DNA of 34,994 nucleotides, from positions 1-34,994 of the forward strand of contig CACWKL010000005.1 of assembly GCA_902761495.1 (NCBI GenBank). The letters are read 5' to 3'. The notes beneath the pieces were generated by a model. It worked only from the letters and a program-made list of their open reading frames with translations, was not told the DNA's origin and searched no databases. Positions 1 to 8,564 of the stretch are shown here, one piece after another. The first letter of the stretch is position 1. Each line of letters begins with the position of its first letter. Both the position numbers and the translations under genes were made by a program. This stretch comes from an uncultured Pseudomonadota bacterium. GTDB lineage: Bacteria; Pseudomonadota; Alphaproteobacteria; UBA3830.

Positions 1-98
1 ATTATAGACCTCATGCCTCCTTGCAGGGGCTAACTCCTTCGTTGTATATTCAAAATTATTCGGAGGCTATTTCGTCTCATCTCATGTGAACTTATACA
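1..98. repeat. 98-bp terminal inverted repeat, left copy
   Basis: Bases 1-98 are a perfect reverse complement of 34896-34993. Identity stops at base 99 (g here; a c would be needed to match 34895). Read from the unique DNA outward, the repeat begins TGTATAAGTTCACATGAGAT, which could be the end of an insertion sequence. No transposase is visible because the window ends inside the repeat. The length is also what is expected when a short-read contig stops inside a repeat node. One frame (leftward repeat into 131) stays open and reads VVYSKLFGGYFVSSHVN, but no start codon is in view. Confidence 0.9.
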
Positions 99-132
99 GG
101 CTTGTTTCTTGCTATTCTTTCGCCATAAGGTT

Positions 133-1515
133 TTAATATAATCCAAACATGCTGCTTAATGCAATTGTCACAATCACCGCCAGGATCGGTCCGACCAGGG
201 AGGTCACAAAGATATCTTTGTAAGAATCTTTGTGGGTAAGTCCGCAAATCGCAAGCAAAGTGATGACCGCTCCGTTGTGAGGCAAAGTGTCCAAGCTTCC
301 AGAAGATATCGAGACAACACGGTGAATTATTTCCGGACTGATTCCGAGAGAGTTCGCCATTTCGAGATATTTTGCACCCAACATTTCGAGAGCGATGCTC
401 ATACCTCCCGATGCGGAACCTGTTATTCCGGCAAGAACGCTGGTGACGAACGAGCTGGATACAATCGGATTTCCGCCCGAGAGGGATAACAGCCAATCGC
501 GAATCAGAACAAACCCCGGAAGGCTGCTGATAACCGCGCCGTATCCTACGACGGAAGCCGTGTTAAATATAGGACCGAGAGAATCTTGCGCTCCGATATT
601 TACGCATTTTGTTATGTCGATTTTCTTGTAATTTGTGGCGATTACAAAAACGATCGCGAAGAAAAGTGAAACAATGATCGCCCAGTTGCTAGCAACGGTT
701 TTTATGTCGATCGCTCCGTATTTTTCTTCCTGCAAATACGAAGTATCGATATTCGGAAATACATATTTTACGCACACATAGTTGGTCAAAATTACCATTA
801 CCACGGGAATAAATGACACCCAAAAATTCGGAATTTTCGTCCCTTCCGCATTCGTCATAATTTTTTCAACATGATCTCCGTAAGTTTCTCCGGCGAGGCG
901 AGCGGCTTTTGCTTGAGTATTCAACCAGGCCATACCGAATCCGATCATAATTAATGTCGCGATGATACTTATCACGGGCGCAGCGAACGCGTTTGTTCCG
1001 AAATACTGGCACGGAATAATATTTTGAATTGCCGGAGTACCGGGAACGGCAGACATCGTAAACGTAAATGCTCCCAAGGCGATTGCTCCCGGAATAAGTC
1101 TTTTCGGGGTGTCGGATTTCCTAAATAATTCCACGGCGATAGGATAGACCGCGAAAACGACGACGAATAGTGAAACTCCTCCGTAGGTAAGTACGGCACA
1201 CGACAGAATGACAGCCAATATCGCGTGTTGAGGACCGATTTTTTCCGAAATATAATCCGCGATGGATTGCGCGCAACCCGAACTTTCCATGATTTTTCCG
1301 AAAACAGCACTGAGAAGGAAGAGAGGAAAATAAATTGTCGCGAAATCTCCTAATTTTACCATAAATATCTGCGTGTAATGAGCCAGCAGAGACTCTCCCC
1401 CGCTGAGTAAAACCGCGAACAAGGCCAATATCGGTGACAACACCAACACCGAAAACCCTCGATATGCCAGGAACATCAAAAATGCAATCGACACAAATAT
1501 GCTGAATATCTCCAT
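133..1515 (-). CDS. GntP-family permease (gluconate/hydroxy-acid:H+ symporter type)
   Basis: A polytopic inner-membrane protein of 460 residues with about 12 hydrophobic segments, the usual size for GntP-family proton symporters that import gluconate, hydroxybutyrate or similar organic acids. The GntP signatures are visible: SAVPGTPAIQNIIP near residue 155 and, in the C-terminal third, ITGSASGGMSIALE followed by SGSLDTLPHNGAVITLL and GLTHKDSYKDI. The ATG is preceded by GGAGAG at 7 bases. The substrate cannot be read from sequence; no catabolic genes lie next to it. It lies downstream of the MarR gene on the same strand, but a terminator separates them, so it probably has its own promoter in 1516-1690. 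Its stop lies 35 bases from the terminal repeat. Confidence 0.85.
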   Translation of the reverse strand: MEIFSIFVSIAFLMFLAYRGFSVLVLSPILALFAVLLSGGESLLAHYTQIFMVKLGDFATIYFPLFLLSAVFGKIMESSGCAQSIADYISEKIGPQHAILAVILSCAVLTYGGVSLFVVVFAVYPIAVELFRKSDTPKRLIPGAIALGAFTFTMSAVPGTPAIQNIIPCQYFGTNAFAAPVISIIATLIMIGFGMAWLNTQAKAARLAGETYGDHVEKIMTNAEGTKIPNFWVSFIPVVMVILTNYVCVKYVFPNIDTSYLQEEKYGAIDIKTVASNWAIIVSLFFAIVFVIATNYKKIDITKCVNIGAQDSLGPIFNTASVVGYGAVISSLPGFVLIRDWLLSLSGGNPIVSSSFVTSVLAGITGSASGGMSIALEMLGAKYLEMANSLGISPEIIHRVVSISSGSLDTLPHNGAVITLLAICGLTHKDSYKDIFVTSLVGPILAVIVTIALSSMFGLY

Positions 1516-1692
1516 CAGTGGTCTCTCCTATTTAAATAACCCGGAGAAAATCCTATCTGCAAAACGTTAATTTTTTGTTAACCTATGGACAGATCTTTTC
1601 ATTCGAAAGTGAAAGATAAAATTCCAAAAATCTTCGAAGAAAGTCCTCTTTGTTCAACTTCGTGATGTTCAGAAATCAAAGGACCAGATACC

Positions 1693-1716
1693 AAAAACTC
1701 CGCGATATACGCGGAG
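1693..1716 (-). terminator. Rho-independent terminator downstream of the MarR gene
   Basis: On the minus strand a 7-bp GC-rich stem (CTCCGCG / CGCGGAG, 5-base loop) is followed directly by a run of five T. It sits about 25 bases beyond the stop of the MarR gene and separates that transcript from the GntP permease. Confidence 0.8.
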
Positions 1717-1740
1717 CCTTTGTAGAAAAAAATGAAAAAC

Positions 1741-2208
1741 TTAGCGCCTTTTCACGTTGAAACGAATTTTTTGTACTGACGCACTCTTCCAAAAATCTTC
1801 GAGATTTCTCAGCGTTTCCACCAAATCATCAAAAGAGGTCATCCCTTTTGCTTTCAAGGTCTCCACATGCTTATCCAAGGCTTTATCTAGCTTTTTACAA
1901 AGATCCATACCTTTACTGGACAACTTAATCATATAAGATCGTCTGTCATGTTTTGAAGATACTTGGTCAATATATCCGTTCTGTACCATCTTTTTGAGAT
2001 TGTAAGATACGTTAGATCCCAAGTAACAGCCCCTTGTGGTCAACTCACCTATGGAGATTTGCTCTCCGCCTAAGTTGTATAAGACCAGAGCTTGAACATT
2101 ATTTATATCATCAACTCTCAAATTATCCAGTTCGCATTTGATTACCTCTAAATACAAACGATGCAATTTTTCAATCAATGAAACAGTTTCTAAATAGCCT
2201 TCTTTCAT
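1741..2208 (-). CDS. MarR-family regulator, LdtR-like
   Basis: A winged-helix transcription factor of 155 residues. The central part reads NNVQALVLYNLG, then TTRGCYLGSNVSYNLKKM, then a DRRSYMIKLSSKG wing. This closely follows the alphaproteobacterial LdtR group, known from Liberibacter and rhizobia as a regulator of an L,D-transpeptidase and of osmotic tolerance; that function is family knowledge, not shown here. A second in-frame ATG (2208) is six bases after AAAGGA, whereas the upstream ATG (2214) abuts that Shine-Dalgarno, so 2208 is preferred. The 95-base upstream gap has TATTCG/CGAATA half-sites about 40 bases apart that could be an operator, but this is weak. A terminator follows the gene. 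Confidence 0.85.
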   Translation of the reverse strand: MKEGYLETVSLIEKLHRLYLEVIKCELDNLRVDDINNVQALVLYNLGGEQISIGELTTRGCYLGSNVSYNLKKMVQNGYIDQVSSKHDRRSYMIKLSSKGMDLCKKLDKALDKHVETLKAKGMTSFDDLVETLRNLEDFWKSASVQKIRFNVKRR

Positions 2209-2310
2209 CCTCATTCCTTTCGATTACCGCCACTATAACGCATATTCGTAAAAATTTAATTAACGTCTATCAAAATTTATATCGCATGCGAATACAATTT
2301 TCAAGATGAA

Positions 2311-3012
2311 TTATAAATATTTTGCCACCCATAGAGAAATAAAGGCAATAGCAGCCGTTTCACTTCTCAAAATATTTCGACCAAAATAGGCCAAATTAAC
2401 CACGGCAATATCGTTAAACAGCGCTATTTCTTTATCGGAAAAACCGCCTTCCGGACCCACGACAAATATAATATCTTTTTCTACACAATGCGACATTTTT
2501 GCCACATTTTCTTTTTCAATTCCTACCAAAATTTTTTGATTTTCGGATAAATTGCCCAAAAAATCTTTCAACTTAATTATTTCATGAATTTTTGGAATAG
2601 TTAATCTCTTGGATTGTTCGCAGGCTTGTATAATTATTTGCTTAACCTTTTGTTTATTAAAGGTTTTATACTGAGTGTAATCAGTAATTATAGGATAAAT
2701 ATTTTGCACACCCAGCTCTGTAATTTTTTCAATCATGATCGAAAATTTATTGGGATTAATCAGAGAGCATGCGATACTCGGACCGGTCTCGTCGCGAGGA
2801 ACTCTCAATAATTTCAGAGGCGTGATGAGATTTTTCTTAACGTTTTTGATTGAACATTCCCACTCGCCCGAAATATTATTAAAAATCCGAACATTGTCAT
2901 TTTCTTTTAATCGCAAAACCTTGTTTACGTGGAACATCTGCTCAGGAGAAATCGAAACATTTTCCCCGCAAACTATTTCATTTTCAACGAAAAATCTGGG
3001 AATGTGTTTCAC
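2311..3012 (-). CDS. rsmE: 16S rRNA (uracil-1498-N3)-methyltransferase RsmE
   Basis: A SPOUT-class methyltransferase that methylates N3 of U1498 in 16S rRNA in the 30S subunit. The protein is 233 residues, normal for the family. It has an N-terminal PUA-like domain (roughly residues 1-70), then EKITELGV, and the C-terminal knot with VGPEGGFSDKE and RNILRSETAAIA, the S-adenosylmethionine-binding signatures. The start is GTG at 3012 and no strong Shine-Dalgarno is visible. It follows the SPOR gene by 40 bases on the same strand, so it is probably the last gene of the tig-clpP-SPOR-rsmE run. Confidence 0.95.
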   Translation of the reverse strand: MKHIPRFFVENEIVCGENVSISPEQMFHVNKVLRLKENDNVRIFNNISGEWECSIKNVKKNLITPLKLLRVPRDETGPSIACSLINPNKFSIMIEKITELGVQNIYPIITDYTQYKTFNKQKVKQIIIQACEQSKRLTIPKIHEIIKLKDFLGNLSENQKILVGIEKENVAKMSHCVEKDIIFVVGPEGGFSDKEIALFNDIAVVNLAYFGRNILRSETAAIAFISLWVAKYL

Positions 3013-3052
3013 GATAAAACTCGCAGACCGCGCTGATAAAATCCGGCATTCG

Positions 3053-4090
3053 TCATTTTGATATATACGCCTTGCAACCGTTGTCCTGCATTGCAGAAAT
3101 AATTTTTTTGGCCTCAGCCTTATTCTTGAAAGGACCTATTTGTATGCGATACTTCACACCTTTGTCCGGACCGAGATCAACTTTGTAAATCTTCTTGCCT
3201 TTTCCCTTCAAAAAACGATTTTTACGCACGAGACGATTATACTCGCTCTCCGCGGCCGCTTTGGTTTCGACGGAAGCAATCTGAACCATAATGTCTCCCC
3301 TGCGCGACCTGGTCACCTCCTCCGCTAATTTTTGCTTGTTGGTCTTATCCGCAATCGAATCCTTGAGCCGCCGCTTCTTCTTTTTGGCGGTCTTGGTATT
3401 CATTGGATTATCAACAGACGTATTAATTGGGGGAAGAGCGGTTTCTTCGATAGAAATTCCGGACTTATATGAATTACTTATCTTGTTAGTAAGAATTCTC
3501 AACTGATTCTTCTCTTTCGCCGACAATCTCTTTTTGTTCTTCAATTTTCGAAGAGTTTCATTCTCCGCGGCAGTCAAAGAATCATAATTTTCCCTCCTGA
3601 CAGAACGATCTATTTCCGGATGCTTTTCCACATAATTTATTTTAATCTCCTCGGGAGCTAAATCATCGAAGGCCTGAATTATCGTCTTTTTATCCTCAGC
3701 GGACAAAGATTCGGACATGTCTATTTCCGGAATTGACAGCACTGTCTCAGGCTGGTCCGCTATTTTTTCAACTACTTTTCTCTGATCTCCCGAAATATTG
3801 TCGTAAACAATTTTATCCTGATGCTTAACCTGATTGTTTTTTGTCGGCTTCTCTTTAATCGGAGTTTTTTCCGCTTGAATTACGGGTAACTCGTCGATAT
3901 TCACCGGAGTCATTCTTGAATTCAATATCCCGATAACCGCGATAACAACCACCGCGACGGCAGTACCTCCGATGAACAAATATTTTCTATCATTTCTGAA
4001 GAAATGAGAAACTAGACCTCGATTAAGCTCTGCATCGGAAACGACGTCGTAATCTACATCTTCTACATTCTCTTCAACAAACGGACACAT
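3053..4090 (-). CDS. SPOR-domain membrane protein
   Basis: A bitopic envelope protein of 345 residues: a short acidic cytoplasmic N-terminus, one transmembrane helix at about 37-57, a long charged periplasmic linker, and a C-terminal SPOR domain from about residue 267 (MVQIASVETKAAAESEYNRL ... YRIQIGPFKNKAEAKKI). SPOR domains bind denuded septal peptidoglycan, so a role in division or wall remodelling is likely by family. The linker is Lys/Glu-rich with a very basic patch (KTAKKKKRRLKD) and is probably disordered. It lies between clpP and rsmE on the same strand. The precise homologue (FtsN, DedD or other) cannot be assigned. Confidence 0.85.
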   Translation of the reverse strand: MCPFVEENVEDVDYDVVSDAELNRGLVSHFFRNDRKYLFIGGTAVAVVVIAVIGILNSRMTPVNIDELPVIQAEKTPIKEKPTKNNQVKHQDKIVYDNISGDQRKVVEKIADQPETVLSIPEIDMSESLSAEDKKTIIQAFDDLAPEEIKINYVEKHPEIDRSVRRENYDSLTAAENETLRKLKNKKRLSAKEKNQLRILTNKISNSYKSGISIEETALPPINTSVDNPMNTKTAKKKKRRLKDSIADKTNKQKLAEEVTRSRRGDIMVQIASVETKAAAESEYNRLVRKNRFLKGKGKKIYKVDLGPDKGVKYRIQIGPFKNKAEAKKIISAMQDNGCKAYISK

Positions 4091-4174
4091 TACACTAATT
4101 CCACGGGACTAACCACCTAACAAAAAGAGCTCTCCCCCGAAAATCAAGAAAGCAGAGATTTCCCCGTTCCCTCA

Positions 4175-4777
4175 TTAAGCCGAAGCTCTTTTCTCGATAA
4201 TTTTATCGATCAATCCGAAATCTTTTGCTTCCTCCGGCGACATAAAATTATCGCGCTCCATCGCTTTTTCTACCTCGGACAATTCCTTTCCTGTGTGCTT
4301 GACATAAATATTATTCAAACGCTTACGCAAATCCAAAATTTCGCGTGCGTGAATTTCTATATCGGTCGCTTGACCTCGACATCCACCTGACGGCTGATGA
4401 ATCATGACCCTTGAGTTCGGCAACGAATATCTTTTTCCGGCAGCTCCCGCGGTAAGCAACAGGGAACCCATGGACGCAGCCTGCCCCATACAAATAGTCA
4501 CAACATCCGGACTGATATACTGCATCGTGTCGTAGATCGACAGCCCCGAAGTCACGATTCCGCCCGGAGAATTTATGTAAAAGAAAATATCTTTCTTCGG
4601 ATCTTCCGACTCCAGGAACAATAATTGCGCGCAAACCAAATTCGCCGAAACGTCATTGACCTCCCCGTTCAGAAAAACAATGCGCTCTTTGAGCAATCGA
4701 GAATAAATGTCAAAAGACCTCTCTCCCCGACTGGTCTGTTCTATCACCATAGGAACTAAATTCATAAAGCTGTCCAT
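4175..4777 (-). CDS. clpP: ATP-dependent Clp protease proteolytic subunit ClpP
   Basis: A cytosolic serine protease that forms the double-heptamer chamber fed by ClpX or ClpA. Counting from the chosen start the protein has 200 residues, with the triad in place: Ser102 in GQAASMGS, His127 in MIHQPSGG and Asp176 in MERDNFMS. Two ATGs are possible: GGAG abuts the first (4783) but lies six bases before the second (4777), so the second is preferred. It follows tig by about 20 bases, the common tig-clpP arrangement. clpX, which usually comes next, is replaced here by the SPOR gene and must be elsewhere. Confidence 0.97.
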   Translation of the reverse strand: MDSFMNLVPMVIEQTSRGERSFDIYSRLLKERIVFLNGEVNDVSANLVCAQLLFLESEDPKKDIFFYINSPGGIVTSGLSIYDTMQYISPDVVTICMGQAASMGSLLLTAGAAGKRYSLPNSRVMIHQPSGGCRGQATDIEIHAREILDLRKRLNNIYVKHTGKELSEVEKAMERDNFMSPEEAKDFGLIDKIIEKRASA

Positions 4778-4796
4778 TTTCATCTCCTTATTCTAA

Positions 4797-6305
4797 CTAC
4801 TCAGCTTTTTTGCTTGCTTTCTTTTTCGAAGCATCTACTGCCGATGTCTTTCCTTTCGCAGCCGACTTTTTTGCCACAGTTTTCGGAGCTTTTTCGTCCG
4901 CAGAACTATCCTTTTTCTCAGAGGATTTTGTTGATTTTTTCGCTGCAGCTTTTTTAGCCGAACCGGATTTTGCGCCCGCAGCGTCATCCTTGAAGAAATC
5001 AAACGGCTCTTCGTCGATTGCAATCAATTCCTCGATCGAACATTTCTTTTCTTTCTTGGAAATTTCTCCCAACAAATAATCAACAACCTTATTTTCGAGG
5101 ACTGGCCCGATAATTGCGCTTGCCGCTTCCGGACGGTTGTAATACATATCGAAAATCGATTTTTCCTGCCCCGGATACATCATCGCAATATTTCTGATCG
5201 CCTGAACAACTTCGTTTCTGGAGACGCGAATTTTTTCTTTCTTCGCGATTTCCGCAATCACAAATCCCAAGCGAACTCTCTTAATCGCAATTTCGCGACA
5301 CTCTTTCTCGATTTCCGGAGTGAACTCTTTCTTCAAACGGTTCGCTTCTACTTTGATCTGCTTAACGACTTCCTTCTCCTCCGCATCAATCATATTGCTC
5401 GGAACATCAAAATCGTACATTTCTGTGATTTTGTCCAGCAAATCTCTTTTCATAATGTCCTTTGAAATGTACTCGTACCTCGCAACTGCTCTGGATTTCG
5501 CCCAGGTTTTTGCTTTTTCCAGATCTTCGTAACCAATGGATTTCGCAAACTCGTCGTCCATTTTAAATTCTTCGGACTTGAAAATCTTTTTAATTACAGC
5601 CGAGTAATGAATCTTCTTCCCAGCCAAAATTCGATCCGAAAAATTCCCAGGGTAACTTATATCGAACTCCACAATGTCATCGATTTTCGCTCCGACCAGA
5701 TGCTTCCAGAAATCATCGACCAGCGTCTCGTCCCCGATAACGATTTCCAAATCTTCTATCTTTTCGTTCTTGTGCTTTTTAATTTTCGAAAGCATGTTGA
5801 GATCGATCGTGACCTTCTGGCCTTCCGCAACTTTTTTGGCTTTCGTATCTTCCTTCCAATTTTTAGCAGATTTTCGGATGTCTTCCAGAATTTTCTCAAC
5901 CTCTTTTTCAGATACTTCAGCTGTATGCTTCACCAGTTCGATTTTCGAAAAATCGTGCAACTCAAAAGAAGGAATCAATTCGAACTTCATCTCGAACTCT
6001 ATCCCATTCTTATCTTCCTTAATAACGTTCGTGACATAATTGAAGGAAATCGATAACTTTTCATCCGATAAAACTTTCTTGGCAGCATCATTTACGGCTG
6101 TTTGCTTCGACTCCGCAACGACACTTTCCCCATACAAACGATTTATGATATCAAAAGGAACCTTTCCCGGACGAAAACCATCCATCTTCACCTTTTTCGC
6201 GATTTCCTGAAGCTTACCCCTTTTGACCTGCTCTACTTCTTCCAGGGTAATTAACACATTGTAGCACCGCTTAAGACCATCGCTGGTTCTGCTCAAAACC
6301 TTCAT
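4797..6305 (-). CDS. tig: Trigger factor with a long Lys/Ala-rich C-terminal tail
   Basis: A ribosome-bound chaperone and peptidyl-prolyl isomerase that meets nascent chains at the tunnel exit. The ribosome-docking signature GFRPGKVP lies at residues 43-50, followed by the FKBP-like and helical C-terminal domains. The frame is open upstream into the tRNA-Leu gene, but the ATG at 6305 follows a GGGAG site and aligns with family starts, giving 502 residues. The family is usually about 430-450. The excess is a roughly 60-residue tail (about 442-502) made almost only of Lys, Ala, Ser and Glu, resembling a histone H1 tail. It is unusual and its role is unknown. The gene precedes clpP. Confidence 0.95.
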   Translation of the reverse strand: MKVLSRTSDGLKRCYNVLITLEEVEQVKRGKLQEIAKKVKMDGFRPGKVPFDIINRLYGESVVAESKQTAVNDAAKKVLSDEKLSISFNYVTNVIKEDKNGIEFEMKFELIPSFELHDFSKIELVKHTAEVSEKEVEKILEDIRKSAKNWKEDTKAKKVAEGQKVTIDLNMLSKIKKHKNEKIEDLEIVIGDETLVDDFWKHLVGAKIDDIVEFDISYPGNFSDRILAGKKIHYSAVIKKIFKSEEFKMDDEFAKSIGYEDLEKAKTWAKSRAVARYEYISKDIMKRDLLDKITEMYDFDVPSNMIDAEEKEVVKQIKVEANRLKKEFTPEIEKECREIAIKRVRLGFVIAEIAKKEKIRVSRNEVVQAIRNIAMMYPGQEKSIFDMYYNRPEAASAIIGPVLENKVVDYLLGEISKKEKKCSIEELIAIDEEPFDFFKDDAAGAKSGSAKKAAAKKSTKSSEKKDSSADEKAPKTVAKKSAAKGKTSAVDASKKKASKKAE

Positions 6306-6326
6306 AAAAACTCCCTTATCAACTCC

Positions 6327-6411
6327 TGGTGCGAGCGAAGGGACTCGAACCCCCACGGCGTAAACCACCAGAACCTAAATCTGACGTGTCTACCAGTTCC
6401 ACCACGCTCGC
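6327..6411 (-). tRNA. tRNA-Leu(UAG)
   Basis: An 85-nt class II tRNA on the minus strand. The acceptor GCGAGCG pairs with CGCTCGC, and A-CCA is encoded at 6327-6330. The anticodon loop TTTAGGT gives anticodon UAG. There is a long variable arm, and the T-loop GTTCGAGTC is intact. It lies between the arn operon and tig, on their strand. Confidence 0.95.
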
Positions 6412-6459
6412 AATATCACATTTTGTATGTATACCATTTATTTTATCAACAAAAAACTA

Positions 6460-7473
6460 TTATTTGAAATAAAAGTCAATTGTATTGGTTAACAAATCAT
6501 CCATATTTACAACGGGTTTCCAGCCCAAAATCGACTCCGCTCTTTTGATGGACGGAACACGTCTGTTTACGTCTTGATATGATTTTCCGTAGTAGTCCGA
6601 CGAATTAGTTACGACAATTTCAACCTTGCTCGCGTTCTCTTTCAGCTTTTCATATCCGGACGCCAACCCCTTGATCTTATAAGCCAAATCTTTGATGCTC
6701 AACTCGTTGTAAGGATTCCCGATGTTGAAAATTTGTTTGTCCGCGCAATTGTTTTTGTTCTCGACGATTTTGATCAACGCATCGATTCCATCCGAAATAT
6801 AAGTGAAGCAACGAACCTGACTGCCGCCGTCCACCAAATTCAGATTTTTTCCGTGCAAAATGTTGCTTAAAAATTGAGTCACGACGCGCGAACTTCCGTT
6901 GTTCGGATTGGTGATGTCATCCAGTCGCGGCCCAATCCAATTGAAAGGACGAAACAAAGTGTAATGCAAGTCGTATTTGTTTCCGGCGGCGTAAATCACG
7001 CGGTCCATCATCTGCTTCGAACATGAATAAATCCACCTTTGTTTGCAGATTGGTCCGGTGACGCAGTTTGAATTTTCCTCATCAAATTCTTCATCATTAC
7101 ACATGCCGTAAACCTCTGAAGTCGAAGGAAAAATCACGCGCTTATTGTATTTAATCGCCAACCGAACGATGCGCAAATTCGCCTCAAAATCCAATTCAAA
7201 AATTCTCAATGGATCCTGCACGTAAACCAACGGACTTGCAATCGCCGCCAAAGGAAAAACCACGTCGCAATTTTTCACGGACTGTTCCATCAGATCGAAA
7301 TCTTTCAAAATGTCCGACTGAATGAAATTAAACCGATCTTTTCCGATCAAATGACTTATTTTTGCAGACGAAATATCCATTGCAGTAATATTCCAATCGC
7401 TGTGACGATCCAAAATTGCCTCGCACAAATGACTCCCGATAAAACCACCGGCTCCGACTATTAAAATATTCAC
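6460..7473 (-). CDS. ArnA-type UDP-glucuronate decarboxylase domain (stand-alone)
   Basis: An extended short-chain dehydrogenase that oxidises and decarboxylates UDP-glucuronic acid to UDP-4-keto-pentose, the first committed step of L-Ara4N synthesis. The protein (337 residues) aligns over its length with the C-terminal dehydrogenase half of E. coli ArnA: NAD-binding GAGGFIG at 7-13, FPSTSEVYGMC with Ser119-Glu120, YSCSK with Tyr149 and Lys153, LFRPFNWIGPRLD, and an Arg at about 305 (NRRVPSI) matching ArnA Arg619. All catalytic positions I can place are kept. The N-terminal formyltransferase half of ArnA is absent. The start is GTG at 7473 behind TTGGGAG; an upstream TTG frame is less likely. 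It is the last gene of the arn operon. Confidence 0.9.
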   Translation of the reverse strand: MNILIVGAGGFIGSHLCEAILDRHSDWNITAMDISSAKISHLIGKDRFNFIQSDILKDFDLMEQSVKNCDVVFPLAAIASPLVYVQDPLRIFELDFEANLRIVRLAIKYNKRVIFPSTSEVYGMCNDEEFDEENSNCVTGPICKQRWIYSCSKQMMDRVIYAAGNKYDLHYTLFRPFNWIGPRLDDITNPNNGSSRVVTQFLSNILHGKNLNLVDGGSQVRCFTYISDGIDALIKIVENKNNCADKQIFNIGNPYNELSIKDLAYKIKGLASGYEKLKENASKVEIVVTNSSDYYGKSYQDVNRRVPSIKRAESILGWKPVVNMDDLLTNTIDFYFK

Positions 7474-7500
7474 TCTTTTATCTCCCAACTTTTCAAAAAA

Positions 7501-8556
7501 TTACTTCGATTTTGTCTTTGAACTTTTCTTTTTCGATTTTTCTAAAATTTCTCTGATTACAAATCGCGGATGATCGCAAACCGCAAAGTAAGCGCGACCG
7601 AGATATTCACCCAACAATCCGATTCCCAAAATGATCACACTCAGCAGCAAAAACACAAATGCAAAATGCAGCCCGAATCCGTGATGATGTCCGACGACTT
7701 TCTTAAAAACTTCAACGAAAAAGTAAATCAAACTCGCGAAGGAAATCGTCATTCCCACCATCGTAAATGCCTGCAGCGGTGCGAGAGAAAATCCTGTCAT
7801 TAAATCAAAAGTAATACGAATCAACTTGTACAAATTGTACTTCGAATCACCCGCTTTTCTCTCCTGATGTGTGACCGGAAAATCTACGGGATTTCCCGCG
7901 AATTTTTGCGCCAAAGCCGTGATGAAAGTCGACGTCTCACGCGTCTTTACGACCTCATCAATGATGTATCTTTTGTAGGCGCGCAGCATGCATCCGTGAT
8001 CACGCATATGAATTCCCGTTGTTTTCGCGCGGAACCAATTTACGGTTTTCGAAGCGTAGGTTCTAAACCAATTATCGTGGCGCTTTTTTCGATATCCGCC
8101 GACCAAATCATAACCCTCTTTCATTTTTTCGAGCAGATCGGGAATTTCCTCCGGAAGATTTTGCAAATCGGCATCAAGGGTCACAATAACCTCTCCGCGC
8201 ACATGTTCAAATCCTGCCAAAATCGCGACATACTGACCGTAATTTCCGTTGAATGAAATCACACGAACGACATCCGAACGTTTTTTAAAAAGATCGCGCA
8301 GCATTTGCGGAGTTTTGTCCGAACTTCCGTCATCAACGAAAATCAACTCGTAACTATGCCCGTAATCATCCATGGTTCCCAAAACGCGAGTCGACAACGC
8401 CTCCATATTTTCCTGCTCATTGAAAACGGGAATTACAATCGAGACTTCCACTTCATTCTTTTTTCTGCTCGTCACTTTTTTTGCTGCTGATTTTTTTCCG
8501 GTCGCGGATTTTTTCGTTGCAACTTTTTTGGTTGTCGTTTTTTCCTTCTTTTCCAT
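7501..8556 (-). CDS. arnC: ArnC-like undecaprenyl-phosphate glycosyltransferase
   Basis: A GT2 transferase that moves the (formyl)amino-arabinose unit from UDP to undecaprenyl phosphate at the inner membrane. The catalytic domain starts near residue 38 (VSIVIPVFNEQENM), with FVDDGSSDKT and the DXD-type TLDADLQNLPEE motif, then GYRKKRHD, and two C-terminal membrane helices (about 265-335), as in ArnC. Length is 351 residues; E. coli ArnC is about 320. The extra length is an N-terminal tail of about 33 residues rich in Lys, Thr and Ala, like the trigger factor tail in composition. It is co-directional with arnB and the ArnA-type gene, with gaps of 8 and 27 bases. A dolichol-phosphate-mannose-synthase-like role is the alternative, but context favours ArnC. 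Confidence 0.87.
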   Translation of the reverse strand: MEKKEKTTTKKVATKKSATGKKSAAKKVTSRKKNEVEVSIVIPVFNEQENMEALSTRVLGTMDDYGHSYELIFVDDGSSDKTPQMLRDLFKKRSDVVRVISFNGNYGQYVAILAGFEHVRGEVIVTLDADLQNLPEEIPDLLEKMKEGYDLVGGYRKKRHDNWFRTYASKTVNWFRAKTTGIHMRDHGCMLRAYKRYIIDEVVKTRETSTFITALAQKFAGNPVDFPVTHQERKAGDSKYNLYKLIRITFDLMTGFSLAPLQAFTMVGMTISFASLIYFFVEVFKKVVGHHHGFGLHFAFVFLLLSVIILGIGLLGEYLGRAYFAVCDHPRFVIREILEKSKKKSSKTKSK

Positions 8557-8564
8557 TGAACCCT

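Noticed and set aside
1625-1645. AATCTTCGAAGAA word repeated near 1628 and 17978
   Set aside because: It is only 13 bases, internally palindromic and AT-rich; too short and too few copies to call a repeat family.
4100-4200. AAAAGAGCT ... AGCTCTTTT inverted repeat around the clpP 3' end
   Set aside because: The arms are about 50 bases apart and one lies in the clpP coding sequence; not a credible terminator.
6306-6368. N-terminal extension of the trigger factor frame by 21 codons
   Set aside because: It runs through the tRNA-Leu gene, and the internal ATG at 6305 has a proper GGGAG site and matches the family start.
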